From the NCBI GenBank assembly GCA_016191145.1, contig JACPPD010000003.1:248001-312000 (forward strand): a stretch of DNA of 64,000 bases, read 5' to 3'. The notes under the pieces were generated by a model. The model ran no database searches. It saw nothing but the letters and a program-made list of their open reading frames with translations, and was not told the origin of the DNA. Source of the stretch: Ignavibacteria bacterium (GTDB taxonomy: Bacteria; Bacteroidota; Ignavibacteria; Kapaibacteriales; Kapaibacteriaceae). Positions 1-10,449 of the stretch are shown here, in pieces. Within the stretch, counting starts at the first letter, position 1; each line of letters starts with the position of its first letter. The translations under genes and the position numbers were made by a program.

Positions 1-2
1 CA

Positions 3-221
3 AATCACAGCCAGCTTGAGACAATGAAAGATGTCAGTGTAGACATTCACTCAATGGCTGACGCACTTGTTGGTGAAACATCGGATCTGATTAAGCGCAA
101 GGTTGAGATGGCAATTGCTGAAGCCCTTGCCAGCGATGAAAACGTGAAACGCGTTGTTTCAGACAAGGTTGCCGAAAAGATTATCATCGCTATGCGTCAG
201 GCATTTCCCGAACGTTCATAA
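3..221 (+). CDS. Short helical protein or C-terminal end of a gene entering from the left
   Basis: The frame is open to the left edge, so this is either the 3' end of a longer gene or a 65-residue protein starting at the ATG at 24. I do not recognise a family. The visible part is charged and probably alpha-helical, with alternating acidic and lysine-rich stretches and no signal peptide or membrane segment. It stops 25 bases before a strong hairpin that probably ends its transcript. The residues before the ATG read as plausible protein, which slightly favours a truncated longer gene. Function unknown. Confidence 0.45.
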   Translation, partial: NHSQLETMKDVSVDIHSMADALVGETSDLIKRKVEMAIAEALASDENVKRVVSDKVAEKIIIAMRQAFPERS

Positions 222-246
222 GTAACTTCAAAACACGAAACCTGTC

Positions 247-282
247 ATAACGCCGTGGTACAGTCCCGTATCACGGCGTTAT
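247..282 (+). terminator. Perfect hairpin, probable intrinsic terminator
   Basis: ATAACGCCGTG pairs exactly with CACGGCGTTAT. The stem extends by four further pairs, one of them G-U, towards a six-base loop. The downstream tract is only weakly T-rich. It probably ends the upstream transcript, but its 3' edge lies just 7 bases before the next start codon, so it could also be a 5'-UTR structure of the sortase gene. Confidence 0.6.
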
Positions 283-289
283 TCGTTAC

Positions 290-3200
290 ATGAGTTCTGC
301 TACACGTTTCCTTTCGCTGATTCTTCTCCCGATGTTTTCGGTAGGGATGATTCGTGCCCAGAGTGGGGGGAGCACCATGCTCACGTTTAATAACAAGCAG
401 CATACATACAGGCCGGGCGAACATTTGTACAGGCAAATTGATGTTCCCACGTTTGTTGATTTGAAGTGCACTCTAACCGTCCACACGTGGCTGCCGCGTG
501 CAGAATACTTTGATACAGTTGATTACGAAGTCTCTGCAACTGTGCGCCCCTTCGGTACCAGGGCGCGTGCTCCTGTGGCGCTTGTAGACGTCAATCCAAC
601 AAGGGTTTACAACGGAATGCGCTTCACCGCGGATTCGATTTCTGTATCAGTATCGTGGGGTGTTCCTTCTGTACAACCTGTGCCGGTAGTAGCCGGCGGA
701 CAATGGTACGATCCGGAAACACCTTATGCGCGAGTCAGGACAAAGCGTGATGGCGTGGCATTCATCGCAGCCGAAGATATTCTGCCACTGAATCAGCGCT
801 TCAGAGGAGTGAACATCAGCAATCTTGCATTGATTTGGAAGGGGGCTGAACAGTATATCGCAATCATAGATTCAGATAATAGCAATACATTTACAATATC
901 CGATACAATTCTCTTTCAGGGCCGAAGGCCAGTAGGAGATTCAACATTTTTTTATTCGATGACTGACTCCGTGTCGGTTTTTTTTCTTACCACGCGTACC
1001 GTCGGAGAACGCTTGCGCCTTAACCGTATAGGGAGCACCAATCCTTCGGCAGTCGTCGATAGGCTGTCCATTGAAGAACACGTTGAGCTCGATACCGGCT
1101 ATTATCACCTTGGCAGTGCGTACCAAGAGGATTATGGTGAATTCAATACCGACCTTGTGTGGCTTGAAGGTTTTTACTGGGAGCGGCTGAATGCAAATGC
1201 ATATCAGAAAGGAATTAATCGGTACCTGTTAACGCCTGCGCCAGGTGGCAATGTTTCATTCTCAGTTCTGTACGCTACCTCTACCGACGTTCAATCTGCG
1301 AATCCCGATACCAGAGCTGATTTCATCGTAAACGGGTATCAGCAGAAATTTCTCGCGTCTGATGGGTTCGACAAACGTAGAATAACTATTGATGCTTCGA
1401 CAGCCGACGTTGTAAGCGGACAGCAGTCGTTTGCGCTGTATTCTACTGGTATCGATTCTGTTCGGCTGAAGCTCGGATATATTTCCGACGTTTTGCTCGA
1501 TGCATTCGAAATTCAAGGCGACGTATTGCCGGTGCTGGACAGCGGACGCCTGAATGCACGCGTAGGAAAAATGGATGCACCCTATTCGTTGACAGTATCT
1601 AACGCATCATCCCCCGGATATCTGATTGACACAACAAATAAAACGTGGGCGCCCCTTTACACATCCGACGCTGGCAGAGTAATACGTGCGGGTTTATCGC
1701 CACGAGACAGAGCCTGGAGTACAGACGCGCTTACCCAGGGACTGTGGCGCGCTACAGCAACGATAGATAATTCGGTAGTCGAGGTTGATAGCCTTCAGAA
1801 TTTTCTGCTGGCTGTCAAGGGTAGTACCGACAATATCCCTGTAGTAACAATGTTTACTAATGCCGACGATCTTGCAGGTAAGATTGCAGAACTGCCCGCC
1901 AACACAGCTTGTGTTGTGATGAATGCGGGCGGTGCGGTTACCGGCAATCTGCAGAGTTCCATGGCATCAAAGAAACTCACTGTTCCCACTGAGTCAAATT
2001 GGGTAGTGGCAGGTATAGTCTCGAGTACTTCAGCATTTGGCAGTTCAAACGGAATTAAACCGTTTGGCACAACGCTTCGAGCGCGCTATTCGCCTGCCCC
2101 TTTCAAAGAACTTCGTGCAGATCTTCCGGCTTCGGAGTCAGGTCTTCTCTTCCTTGCCGATGGCACTGGGCTCGAGCATGCTCGTGTTGAGCAGGCAAAC
2201 TTGAATAATCTCGGTGCAGTTACCAGCCAAACAGATATGTTTATTATCACGTACAAGACCCATCGCGAGCAGGCTGAGCGCCTTGCCCAGCATCGCCGTA
2301 AAACGAATGGAGTTAATGTCCGTGTTGTTGATATCGATGACGTTATTGATGAATTTGGTTATGGTTTCAGAAGCCCCGAGGGACTGAGGCAGTACTTATG
2401 GCATGCTTACAGCACAGCAGCGGCGCCTAAACCGAAGTATGTGATTTTGTTCGGCAGTGCATCGTGGGATCCGCGCCTTGCTGTTAAGGGCGGGAACGTG
2501 AACGCACGATTGCCAGACCAAATCCCAACCTACGGTAGGCCCTCTTCCGATTATTATTTCAGCATGCTTGACGATCCCAAAGACTATGGAGTCCCAGAAG
2601 TAATTGTCGGCCGTATTCCCGCACTACTAAAGGAACACGGCGTAGCCGTCGTGGATAAAATTATTAGTCACGATACAACTGTGTTCCAACCATGGATGCG
2701 CCGGTGGATGTTTGTCGGAGGAGGATCGGAGGGTGAAGGGTTGTGTGATACATACAAATACATGCTCAAAGATCCTTTTGAAACAGGGATAACATTTACC
2801 GATCCTCCATTGTGTTTGGATACTGTGACCTTATGCAAATATGAAGCGCCTCCCAATGCGGGTTTTTACCTGAGGCAGGAAATCAATAAGGGTTTACAAT
2901 GGATGAACTATTTCGGTCATGGCGCCTTGGAGATTTTCGATATAACTGGTTGGGAACCAAATGAGCTGGCTAATCCCGGCAGGTACGGTGTTCTTGCAAC
3001 ATATTCGTGCCAGACCGGAGCCTATTCCAACCCAAGCAAACTCAGCAAGAACGGTCAGTACGTTACTGAACCCAATAAGGGATTTGTTGCTGCTGTTGGC
3101 GGAACAGGATGGGGAAGAGTTGCAACACTGACGTTCCTGTTGTACAAGATTCACGAAAATCTGCGCGACACAAGTGTGTCCACGATGTTCCGCTTCCTTG

Positions 3201-5893
3201 GTGATTTGTACTACGCGTCAAAAGTTGAATTTGCCTATCGTGGCGATCAGGATGGCCTCAACGCACTGCAGCAGAATTGCCTTCTGGGCGACCCGCTTTT
3301 GAGAATACGAATAGATACATTGGTCAATGTTTTTCTGCGGCAGGAAGATGTTACCGTAACAAATAAGAATGGCTCGACGGAACTCACCGATGCAGATTCT
3401 CTGGGATACGTTAACGTTATGCTTAACAACAGCGGCATTGGTACCGAAGCTCCCTTTGTTGTTTCGTTAAAGCATACATACACAAATTTCGACACTACCA
3501 CTCAGCAGATCGTCAGTGGCATTTGTGTTGGATCGAGGATTGTATTTCCGGTTCCCATTTTTGGGAAACCCGGAACACACACCATTGAAATCAATGCAGA
3601 TGCAGAGTATGTCTTGGATGGCGATACGTTGGACAATAAAGTCATAACTTCGTTTACTGTACTCCCCCAGGCGCTTCTACCATTGGACCCAGTGAGCCAT
3701 GGAGCAGTTACCCGAAGCAATTGGTTCGTTCGCGTGCTGGATCCAACTGATAAGGCAAATACTGTTCAGTTTGCAGTATGCGACGAACAGTCGCTGAAGC
3801 CGGAAAACATCCTGCTGCCATCGATGCCATCGGAAATCACACGCGACCGAAGCATCGTTGATTGGAAAACAACTGTTGCCAGAGACCTTCCCCTGGGACC
3901 GGCGTGGATTGCTGCATGGTTGACGTTTGAGGAAACGCAACAGTCGTCCGCTGTTATGTGGATTCCAATAACGATCACCGATGCAAAACCGGCATATACA
4001 GCAAGAGTATATGCAAATCTGATGAATGCCGATACACCGGATTCTTTGCAGTTAGATTCTGTAAACAATGTATACCGGCTTTCCGCACGTCAGCATACCA
4101 TCTACGTCCGCTCGAGTGGCTTATCCACGCCAAATGTTGATGTCCAACCAGTTCTTGAATTTCGTGTAGATGACAAGGTTTACCTCAAGAATCCATTTCT
4201 TCGGGGTATCAATCTGATGGTGATGAATGAAATCGACACTGTTCCGTATGCGTTCCGATGGTACGATACGTACTTCGATCCATACCCGCCCGAAGTTGGG
4301 TATAACGGTACAACGTCCGACCTCATTCGATTCTTGCGCGACTCTGTGACTACTGCTGACCGCGTGGCCTTTGCAGCGAGTAAGGAGTCGTTCTCAGGTT
4401 TTAAAAAAGATGATAATCTCGACTCGCTCAAAGAAATTCTTGGGTTGTATGGATCGAGGTTTGCAGATTCGCTCGACTCAGCCTCTTCGTGGGCAATGGT
4501 TGGGCAGCGTGGTATGCGTCCCGGTGAAGCCGCAGAATTATGGAAGGCAGCACCAGATTCCATTGTTACACTCATTACTTCTTTGCCATTTTATGCCCGG
4601 TCGGGTAAGGTTTCTACCGACTGGATTTTTGCAGGCAGTTCGTGGGACAGCGTTTGGTTGGAGCAATCGCAGAGCGGTGTGCAGTCTTCGATTGTCGGGA
4701 AAATGCTAGACGGCTCGGAAAGAGCCTTTAAGGATTTTTCAGACAGTTCAATTGTATGGCGGCCTGATACATCGCAGCAGTCTCCGCAGATGATACGGAT
4801 TCTGTGGAAACTCAATCATGTTGGCGGCGACACCGCTTCGGCCAGAGTGAGTGCCGCATATGTTTCGTTTACACCAGCTCATGAATGGATTCTCGAGCAA
4901 GACAACATCACACTCACACAGCCCGAAGTGTTAAGGGGCGACACAGCGTATCTGCGAGTGTTGGTTCGGAATGCAGACATACGGAATTCGACGCCACCTT
5001 CTCAAATGACGGTTACCGTCGATGGAACGTCGGCTGGTGCAATAGCATATCGCGGAAATACAACGATTGGACCAATTTCAGCCGACGATTCCCTTGGCGT
5101 TGTTGTTGCTATTCCAACAATAGCGGCAGGTTCGCAATCGAATGTTTCCGTCGTCTTCGACGAAAACCGCGAACAGTATCAGTTCTATACATACAACGAT
5201 AGAAGAGCAATTATACTTACTGTAAAAGAAGACAATACACCGCCAACAATTGCAGTGCAGGCCGACGGCAAGGATGTTACTCAGGGAGCTTATGTTCTGC
5301 GGAATGCGTTCATAGAGATACTGCTAAAGGACAATTCACAGCTTCCGATTAACGATTCAAACAGACTAGTAGTATTTATAAATGGAGATAGAATCAGAAC
5401 GTCGAATACGACAGATTACAAATGGTTAACATCGCAATCAACAGCGGAAGCATATCCGGGTAGCAACGTTAGGGCAGCGCTTCAGTTCAGATATCCACTC
5501 GAAATGGGGCAGAACAACGTTATCGTCCGGTCAAGCGACGCAACGGGAAATGAACAAGAATTCGAAACACAGTTGTGGACCACTGACAACAACGAAGTTG
5601 AGTCTGTGTCTGCATCTCCTACTCCAACATCGGGTCCCATTCGCTTTTTCGTTGTACTCAAAACAGATAGATCTGAAACCAGCGGCACCATTGAAATCTT
5701 CGATCTCAACGGCAGGAGGGTAAGGTCGTTGAATACTACGCTGTCTGTGGGTACCTCTGTAGTCGAATGGGATGGACTTGGTGACGACGGCCAGTCCATG
5801 CCCACGGGCATGTATGTGTATCATTTGCGAATGGACGATGCGACTGGTGCGCCCCTTTCAAAAGTATCGGGCAACCTGATGATCCTACGTTAA
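290..5893 (+). CDS. Giant C25 (gingipain-like) peptidase, PorU2-type T9SS sortase candidate
   Basis: An exported protein of 1867 residues. It begins with a signal peptide (hydrophobic stretch ending near MIRAQ). A C25 caspase-fold domain lies around residues 640-1010. It contains the GSASWDPR strand, a catalytic His in YFGHG (H877) and a catalytic Cys in TYSCQTGAY (C907). The C-terminal 90 residues form a FlgD-like Ig fold with an IFDLNGRRVR strand and a GMYVYHL ending. PorU cleaves T9SS sorting domains and attaches cargo at the cell surface. The classical enzyme is about 1150 residues, so this length fits better the long PorU2-like proteins of the phylum, or a secreted C25 protease. The start follows directly on a hairpin and no clear Shine-Dalgarno sequence is visible. 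Confidence 0.8.
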   Translation: MSSATRFLSLILLPMFSVGMIRAQSGGSTMLTFNNKQHTYRPGEHLYRQIDVPTFVDLKCTLTVHTWLPRAEYFDTVDYEVSATVRPFGTRARAPVALVDVNPTRVYNGMRFTADSISVSVSWGVPSVQPVPVVAGGQWYDPETPYARVRTKRDGVAFIAAEDILPLNQRFRGVNISNLALIWKGAEQYIAIIDSDNSNTFTISDTILFQGRRPVGDSTFFYSMTDSVSVFFLTTRTVGERLRLNRIGSTNPSAVVDRLSIEEHVELDTGYYHLGSAYQEDYGEFNTDLVWLEGFYWERLNANAYQKGINRYLLTPAPGGNVSFSVLYATSTDVQSANPDTRADFIVNGYQQKFLASDGFDKRRITIDASTADVVSGQQSFALYSTGIDSVRLKLGYISDVLLDAFEIQGDVLPVLDSGRLNARVGKMDAPYSLTVSNASSPGYLIDTTNKTWAPLYTSDAGRVIRAGLSPRDRAWSTDALTQGLWRATATIDNSVVEVDSLQNFLLAVKGSTDNIPVVTMFTNADDLAGKIAELPANTACVVMNAGGAVTGNLQSSMASKKLTVPTESNWVVAGIVSSTSAFGSSNGIKPFGTTLRARYSPAPFKELRADLPASESGLLFLADGTGLEHARVEQANLNNLGAVTSQTDMFIITYKTHREQAERLAQHRRKTNGVNVRVVDIDDVIDEFGYGFRSPEGLRQYLWHAYSTAAAPKPKYVILFGSASWDPRLAVKGGNVNARLPDQIPTYGRPSSDYYFSMLDDPKDYGVPEVIVGRIPALLKEHGVAVVDKIISHDTTVFQPWMRRWMFVGGGSEGEGLCDTYKYMLKDPFETGITFTDPPLCLDTVTLCKYEAPPNAGFYLRQEINKGLQWMNYFGHGALEIFDITGWEPNELANPGRYGVLATYSCQTGAYSNPSKLSKNGQYVTEPNKGFVAAVGGTGWGRVATLTFLLYKIHENLRDTSVSTMFRFLGDLYYASKVEFAYRGDQDGLNALQQNCLLGDPLLRIRIDTLVNVFLRQEDVTVTNKNGSTELTDADSLGYVNVMLNNSGIGTEAPFVVSLKHTYTNFDTTTQQIVSGICVGSRIVFPVPIFGKPGTHTIEINADAEYVLDGDTLDNKVITSFTVLPQALLPLDPVSHGAVTRSNWFVRVLDPTDKANTVQFAVCDEQSLKPENILLPSMPSEITRDRSIVDWKTTVARDLPLGPAWIAAWLTFEETQQSSAVMWIPITITDAKPAYTARVYANLMNADTPDSLQLDSVNNVYRLSARQHTIYVRSSGLSTPNVDVQPVLEFRVDDKVYLKNPFLRGINLMVMNEIDTVPYAFRWYDTYFDPYPPEVGYNGTTSDLIRFLRDSVTTADRVAFAASKESFSGFKKDDNLDSLKEILGLYGSRFADSLDSASSWAMVGQRGMRPGEAAELWKAAPDSIVTLITSLPFYARSGKVSTDWIFAGSSWDSVWLEQSQSGVQSSIVGKMLDGSERAFKDFSDSSIVWRPDTSQQSPQMIRILWKLNHVGGDTASARVSAAYVSFTPAHEWILEQDNITLTQPEVLRGDTAYLRVLVRNADIRNSTPPSQMTVTVDGTSAGAIAYRGNTTIGPISADDSLGVVVAIPTIAAGSQSNVSVVFDENREQYQFYTYNDRRAIILTVKEDNTPPTIAVQADGKDVTQGAYVLRNAFIEILLKDNSQLPINDSNRLVVFINGDRIRTSNTTDYKWLTSQSTAEAYPGSNVRAALQFRYPLEMGQNNVIVRSSDATGNEQEFETQLWTTDNNEVESVSASPTPTSGPIRFFVVLKTDRSETSGTIEIFDLNGRRVRSLNTTLSVGTSVVEWDGLGDDGQSMPTGMYVYHLRMDDATGAPLSKVSGNLMILR

Positions 5894-5938
5894 AGAGGCC
5901 AGAAACACAGGGCGTTCTTGCGTATTTTCGCAGGATAT

Positions 5939-8392
5939 ATGGCACTGACAAATGAACGTATCCTGCCCGTCCTCATGGAGGACGAAATGCGGGACTCCTA
6001 CCTCGATTATTCCATGTCCGTTATTGTCTCGCGCGCTCTTCCAGACGTGCGGGATGGGATGAAGCCAGTTCACAGGCGCATCCTGTATGCGATGTACGAG
6101 CTGGGTATGACTCCCAATAGAGCGTATAAGAAAAGCGCTCGTATCGTTGGGGAGGTGCTGGGTAAATATCACCCACATGGCGACAGTGCAGTGTATGATT
6201 CAATGGTACGCCTTGCGCAGCCGTGGTCGATGCGTTATATGCTGGTAGACGGGCAGGGCAACTTCGGATCCGTCGACGGTGACTCGCCTGCGGCGATGCG
6301 TTATACCGAGGCACGCATGCACGCGCACGCTATGGAAGTGATGCGCGACATCGACAAGAACACGGTTAACTTTCGTTCGAATTTCGACGATTCTCTTCAA
6401 GAACCGTCTGTCCTCCCAACAGTTCTCCCAACACTGTTACTCAACGGCGCCAACGGTATTGCCGTTGGCATGGCCACGAACATCCCACCCCACAATCTCC
6501 GCGAAATCGTTAACGGCATTACGGCTGTAATCGATGATCCGACGATTACAACAGAGGAGCTGATGGGTCATGTTTCGGCTCCAGACTTTCCAACGGGCGG
6601 CATCATCTACGGGTACGAAGGAGTTCGGCTGGCGTACACATCGGGAAGGGGCAAGATTCTCGTTCGTGCCAAGGCTGCAATTGAAGCCAACAAGCAGGGG
6701 AAAGAAAGCATCATCATCACCGAGCTGCCCTATCAGGTAAGCAAGGCTGGGTTGATTGAAAAAATCGCCGACCTGGTTAAGTCAAAAGCGATCGACGACA
6801 TCAGCGACATCAGAGATGAAAGTGATCGAGACGGACTGCGCGTTGTGATTGAACTGAAACGCGATGGCGTGCCCATGGTTGTGCTTAACAACCTGTACAA
6901 GCACACACAGATGCAGGTAACCTTTGGCGTAATCATGCTTGCCCTGGTAAATGGGCGTCCGCGAGTACTAACGCTGAAGGAGATGATTGAAGAGTTCGTG
7001 AAACACCGCAACGAAGTGGTTGTTCGGAGAACTCAGTTCGACCTGGATGCCGCCGAGAAGCGCGCACACTTGTTGGAAGGCTTCATCATTGCTCTTGATA
7101 ATATTGATGAAGTTATCAAAACAATTAAAGAATCGAACGATGTGCCCATGGCGTCCGATAGGCTCCAAAAGAAATTTGGACTGTCGGAAGTGCAAGCCAA
7201 GGCCATCCTCGATATGCGATTGCATCGTTTGACGGGTTTGGAACGCGAGAAAGTTCAGGCTGAATACAGAGAGGTAATAGAAACAATAGAGCGCCTGAGG
7301 AATCTTCTGTCTTCGACTGAAATGCAACTATTGGTGATCAAAGAGGAACTGCGGGAACTCTCCGCTAAATATGGCGATGAACGGCGCACACTGGTTATCC
7401 ATGATGCTAAGAGCTTTACGCTTGAAGACATGATAGCCGACGAAGAAGTGATTATCACGATTTCTCATAACGGATATATCAAGCGTACGCCGGTAACAAC
7501 ATACAGACGGCAGAATAAGGGCGGAAGGGGCGTTTCGGGCGCCGGTACCTACGATGATGATTATGTGGAACACGTGTTTCGGACGTCGACGCATCACTAC
7601 CTCCTGTTCTTTACCGATCGGGGCAGAGTATATCGTATCAAAGTTTACGATATTCCCGAAGGATCCAGAAATGCAAAGGGTCGTTCACTGGCAAACGTTA
7701 TCCAAAAGCATTCAGACGAAAAGGTCACGGCCTATCTCCCCGTTACGGATTTTGAAAAGGAAGATGCTTTTATCTTTATGGTCACGAAATCGGGCACTGT
7801 TAAGAAGAGCACTCTATCGGATTTCGCCAACGTTCGAGCTAACGGTATCATTGCCATCAACCTCGATACAGACGACAGGCTGATTGACGCACGGCTCACC
7901 GATGGTACAATGGAAATATTAATCGGCTCATCGGCCGGACTCGCTGTGAGGTTTCACGAAACTGATGTACGGTCTATGGGACGCACGGCTGCAGGCGTGC
8001 GAGGCATATCGCTGGATGAAGGACACAGTGTTATTTCGCTTACAGCAGTAAGGTTTGCAGATGCTCAGGTAATTGTGGTAGGAGAGCGCGGGTACGGCAA
8101 ACGAACTGTGGTACAGGATTTCAGAAAAACACGCCGAGGCGCAAAAGGCGTCATCGCAATGAACATCACTGAAAAGACTGGAAAGATCTGTGCCATACTC
8201 GAAGTTAAAGATGTTGAGGATCTGGTTGTAATTACCGAAAACGGCATTTTGATTAGACAACCTGTCAAGGACATCCGCCTGTCGGGACGAAACACACAGG
8301 GCGTAAGACTCATTAGGCTTGAAGAAGGTGATGCCATTGCCGACATTACTACGGTTAACAGGGAAGAAGACGAAGGGAACGGCGAGGAGTGA
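5939..8392 (+). CDS. gyrA: DNA gyrase subunit A
   Basis: Type IIA topoisomerase subunit that cuts and rejoins DNA and, with GyrB, introduces negative supercoils. The ORF track starts at 5918. The ATG at 5939, which follows an AGGA, places the catalytic tyrosine (AMRYTEAR) at 122 and the quinolone-region Ser and Asp (HGDSAVYD) at 83 and 87, exactly the E. coli numbering, so I prefer it. The breakage-reunion domain opens with [20 protein letters not shown]. The C-terminal beta-pinwheel carries the GyrA-box-like QNKGGRG, which marks it as gyrase rather than ParC. Ser83 and Asp87 are the quinolone-sensitive residues. The gene overlaps the next one by GTGA. gyrB is not in the window. Confidence 0.97.
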   Translation: MALTNERILPVLMEDEMRDSYLDYSMSVIVSRALPDVRDGMKPVHRRILYAMYELGMTPNRAYKKSARIVGEVLGKYHPHGDSAVYDSMVRLAQPWSMRYMLVDGQGNFGSVDGDSPAAMRYTEARMHAHAMEVMRDIDKNTVNFRSNFDDSLQEPSVLPTVLPTLLLNGANGIAVGMATNIPPHNLREIVNGITAVIDDPTITTEELMGHVSAPDFPTGGIIYGYEGVRLAYTSGRGKILVRAKAAIEANKQGKESIIITELPYQVSKAGLIEKIADLVKSKAIDDISDIRDESDRDGLRVVIELKRDGVPMVVLNNLYKHTQMQVTFGVIMLALVNGRPRVLTLKEMIEEFVKHRNEVVVRRTQFDLDAAEKRAHLLEGFIIALDNIDEVIKTIKESNDVPMASDRLQKKFGLSEVQAKAILDMRLHRLTGLEREKVQAEYREVIETIERLRNLLSSTEMQLLVIKEELRELSAKYGDERRTLVIHDAKSFTLEDMIADEEVIITISHNGYIKRTPVTTYRRQNKGGRGVSGAGTYDDDYVEHVFRTSTHHYLLFFTDRGRVYRIKVYDIPEGSRNAKGRSLANVIQKHSDEKVTAYLPVTDFEKEDAFIFMVTKSGTVKKSTLSDFANVRANGIIAINLDTDDRLIDARLTDGTMEILIGSSAGLAVRFHETDVRSMGRTAAGVRGISLDEGHSVISLTAVRFADAQVIVVGERGYGKRTVVQDFRKTRRGAKGVIAMNITEKTGKICAILEVKDVEDLVVITENGILIRQPVKDIRLSGRNTQGVRLIRLEEGDAIADITTVNREEDEGNGEE

Positions 8393-10434
8393 ACGCAGGG
8401 GCATTCGGGGACTCGCGTACGCGTAGCCAATGGTCCTTTGCCATCGCCATAGTTTTTGTCTGCCTCTTTGCTCCGTCTCTCCATGCTGTCCAGGATACCA
8501 TTAGCCCACCGCATACCGACACGCACGACAGCTCTTTTGCCGAGCGTGTGGTGGAATCATCAGATTCGTTAACCACTCCACTGCTAACGATGGGATCTCT
8601 TGTTGCAATGATGCCAAGCGATTCACCTGGGCTGTCGGCGTTTTCGATAACTAAGTTTAACAGACGCACCATCCGATACCAAACAATGGGCGAGCTGCTT
8701 GCGCGCGGTACACCATACATGCCTCTTTCCCAAGGAGGATACGGACAGCAGGATGCGATTTCGGTGCTGGGAGGCTCGAACGTTGATTTGAGCGTCTCAT
8801 CCAACGGGCGGCCGCTCTTTGAACCGTGGTCTCAGCAATACAATCTTGCACAAGCGCCACCGGACGGCACGGAAAGCATTGAGATTTTAACCGGCGCACA
8901 TGCAATAGGCTTGGGCTCTACGCTTTCCCTAAGTGCAGTGAATATGCAGGACATGCAGCACAACACACCTACGCCGTTCTCTCAACTGTGGTATGGGCAG
9001 GGAGGGGGCGACTTCATCGCTGCAGATGTGTCCTTCTCTCAAAATGTTGCTCCTGGTTTGAATGCATCTGTCGGTGTGCGGCGTTCAGGCTCTCCCGGCC
9101 GATATACTAACACAGACTTTGATATTTGGAATTTGCGTATGGCTCTTCGTTATACAGTGGATACTCTGAATCATTTTGGATTATCATATTCTTTAGCATC
9201 GCAGAACACACAATTATGGGGAGGTTTGCGGACGATAATCCCGCTTGATCAATTAACGGAAAGAACAGCTCCCACAGTATTCAACGGCTTAAAAGATGAA
9301 TCCCGCCGTCACGATGTAACACTCACAGCAACCCATTTCTTTACTGCAGAGCGCACACAATCAATTACAGCACAGGTGTATGCATCAACTAACGACATGC
9401 TGAGAATCCGCGATTCAACACTGTATACATCTCCGACCGACACAATTGGCAAGATCACATTTTCATCTCGGCATTACGGAGCGCTTGTGCGCAGCGAACA
9501 TCATGTTAAAGATGTTACGCTAAATCTTGGCGCTGGCATCGATGCAGTTCTGCTTGATTCTACTGTTTACAACAGCGCAGTAAACGACTATCGCCCACAG
9601 CTCTTTGCACACCTTACTCTCCCGGTTTCTTCGTTTACGCTCTTCGCAGCGGGTAGGGCGACAATCGTAAATAATACAATTTTGTCGGGAGCCGGATTTG
9701 GGCTGTCCTGGAAATCTGCAGGCACTTCCCTGATACTCGATGCTTCTACCATTCAACGTGCACCGACTCCTGCTGAGGGACTTTCGCTACTACCGGAGCG
9801 TCAGTCTGTGCTTTCGTTCTCTTTCAAAGGTCGTTCATCATTAATTGACGTCGGCGCCATTGTATTCTACAGAGTTGACGATGCGCCGTTGATAACGTTG
9901 ACGGATCGGGATTCACGTCAGCAGATTCGAAAGACGACAACGTTCAACGGTCAGGCTCAGTCGATTGGAGGGGCCTACGTGTATGCAACCATCAGGACGG
10001 GGACGATCATCGAAGAGAAAGGAATTGGATCCGGACGCGGTTGGTGGCTTGAATTTCAACCGTTGATCCGGTCGCATTATCAGCCCAACGCCACAGATTC
10101 CACTAGACGTTTCCCATTACTGCTGGGTGAGCTGTCAGCATCGTTCGTGTACCAGACAGGACTGAATAGTATTCGTCTGGGCCTAACAGGAAAGGTTATA
10201 TCGCCAATGGCTTCTGTTCAATACGTGCCTTTAACATGGACGTACACATCTCCCGCAGACGTTCAGAGCTGGGCAGTCAACGGACTAGATGCGTTTTTGC
10301 AGGCGAGCTTGGGGAACGCATCGGTAAGAATAGCCTACGAAAATATTTTTGCGCAACGCTGGTACACTACTGCGATTGCCCCCTACATCATCCGCGACAT
10401 TAGGTTTTCTGTAACATGGTCATTTTTTGATTAG
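8389..10434 (+). CDS. TonB-dependent-receptor-like outer membrane protein
   Basis: A signal peptide ([18 protein letters not shown]) is followed near residues 85-190 by a plug-like region containing [15 protein letters not shown], which resembles the receptor motif ERIEVLRGPxSxLYGS. The remainder alternates short polar and aromatic strands typical of an outer-membrane barrel and ends in an aromatic residue (SVTWSFFD). No N-terminal carboxypeptidase-like domain is visible and no TonB box is obvious. The GTG start overlaps the gyrA stop, suggesting translational coupling. The GAGGA just upstream is almost too close to serve this start. The substrate is unknown. It could be a receptor-derived barrel that no longer depends on TonB. 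Confidence 0.7.
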   Translation: MNAGAFGDSRTRSQWSFAIAIVFVCLFAPSLHAVQDTISPPHTDTHDSSFAERVVESSDSLTTPLLTMGSLVAMMPSDSPGLSAFSITKFNRRTIRYQTMGELLARGTPYMPLSQGGYGQQDAISVLGGSNVDLSVSSNGRPLFEPWSQQYNLAQAPPDGTESIEILTGAHAIGLGSTLSLSAVNMQDMQHNTPTPFSQLWYGQGGGDFIAADVSFSQNVAPGLNASVGVRRSGSPGRYTNTDFDIWNLRMALRYTVDTLNHFGLSYSLASQNTQLWGGLRTIIPLDQLTERTAPTVFNGLKDESRRHDVTLTATHFFTAERTQSITAQVYASTNDMLRIRDSTLYTSPTDTIGKITFSSRHYGALVRSEHHVKDVTLNLGAGIDAVLLDSTVYNSAVNDYRPQLFAHLTLPVSSFTLFAAGRATIVNNTILSGAGFGLSWKSAGTSLILDASTIQRAPTPAEGLSLLPERQSVLSFSFKGRSSLIDVGAIVFYRVDDAPLITLTDRDSRQQIRKTTTFNGQAQSIGGAYVYATIRTGTIIEEKGIGSGRGWWLEFQPLIRSHYQPNATDSTRRFPLLLGELSASFVYQTGLNSIRLGLTGKVISPMASVQYVPLTWTYTSPADVQSWAVNGLDAFLQASLGNASVRIAYENIFAQRWYTTAIAPYIIRDIRFSVTWSFFD

Positions 10435-10449
10435 GTTACAGTTACTACA

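Noticed and set aside
7928-8526. Minus-strand ORFs of about 150 residues over the gyrA end
   Set aside because: Shadows of gyrA and the next gene: Cys/Ser/Arg-rich, no start signal, no family.
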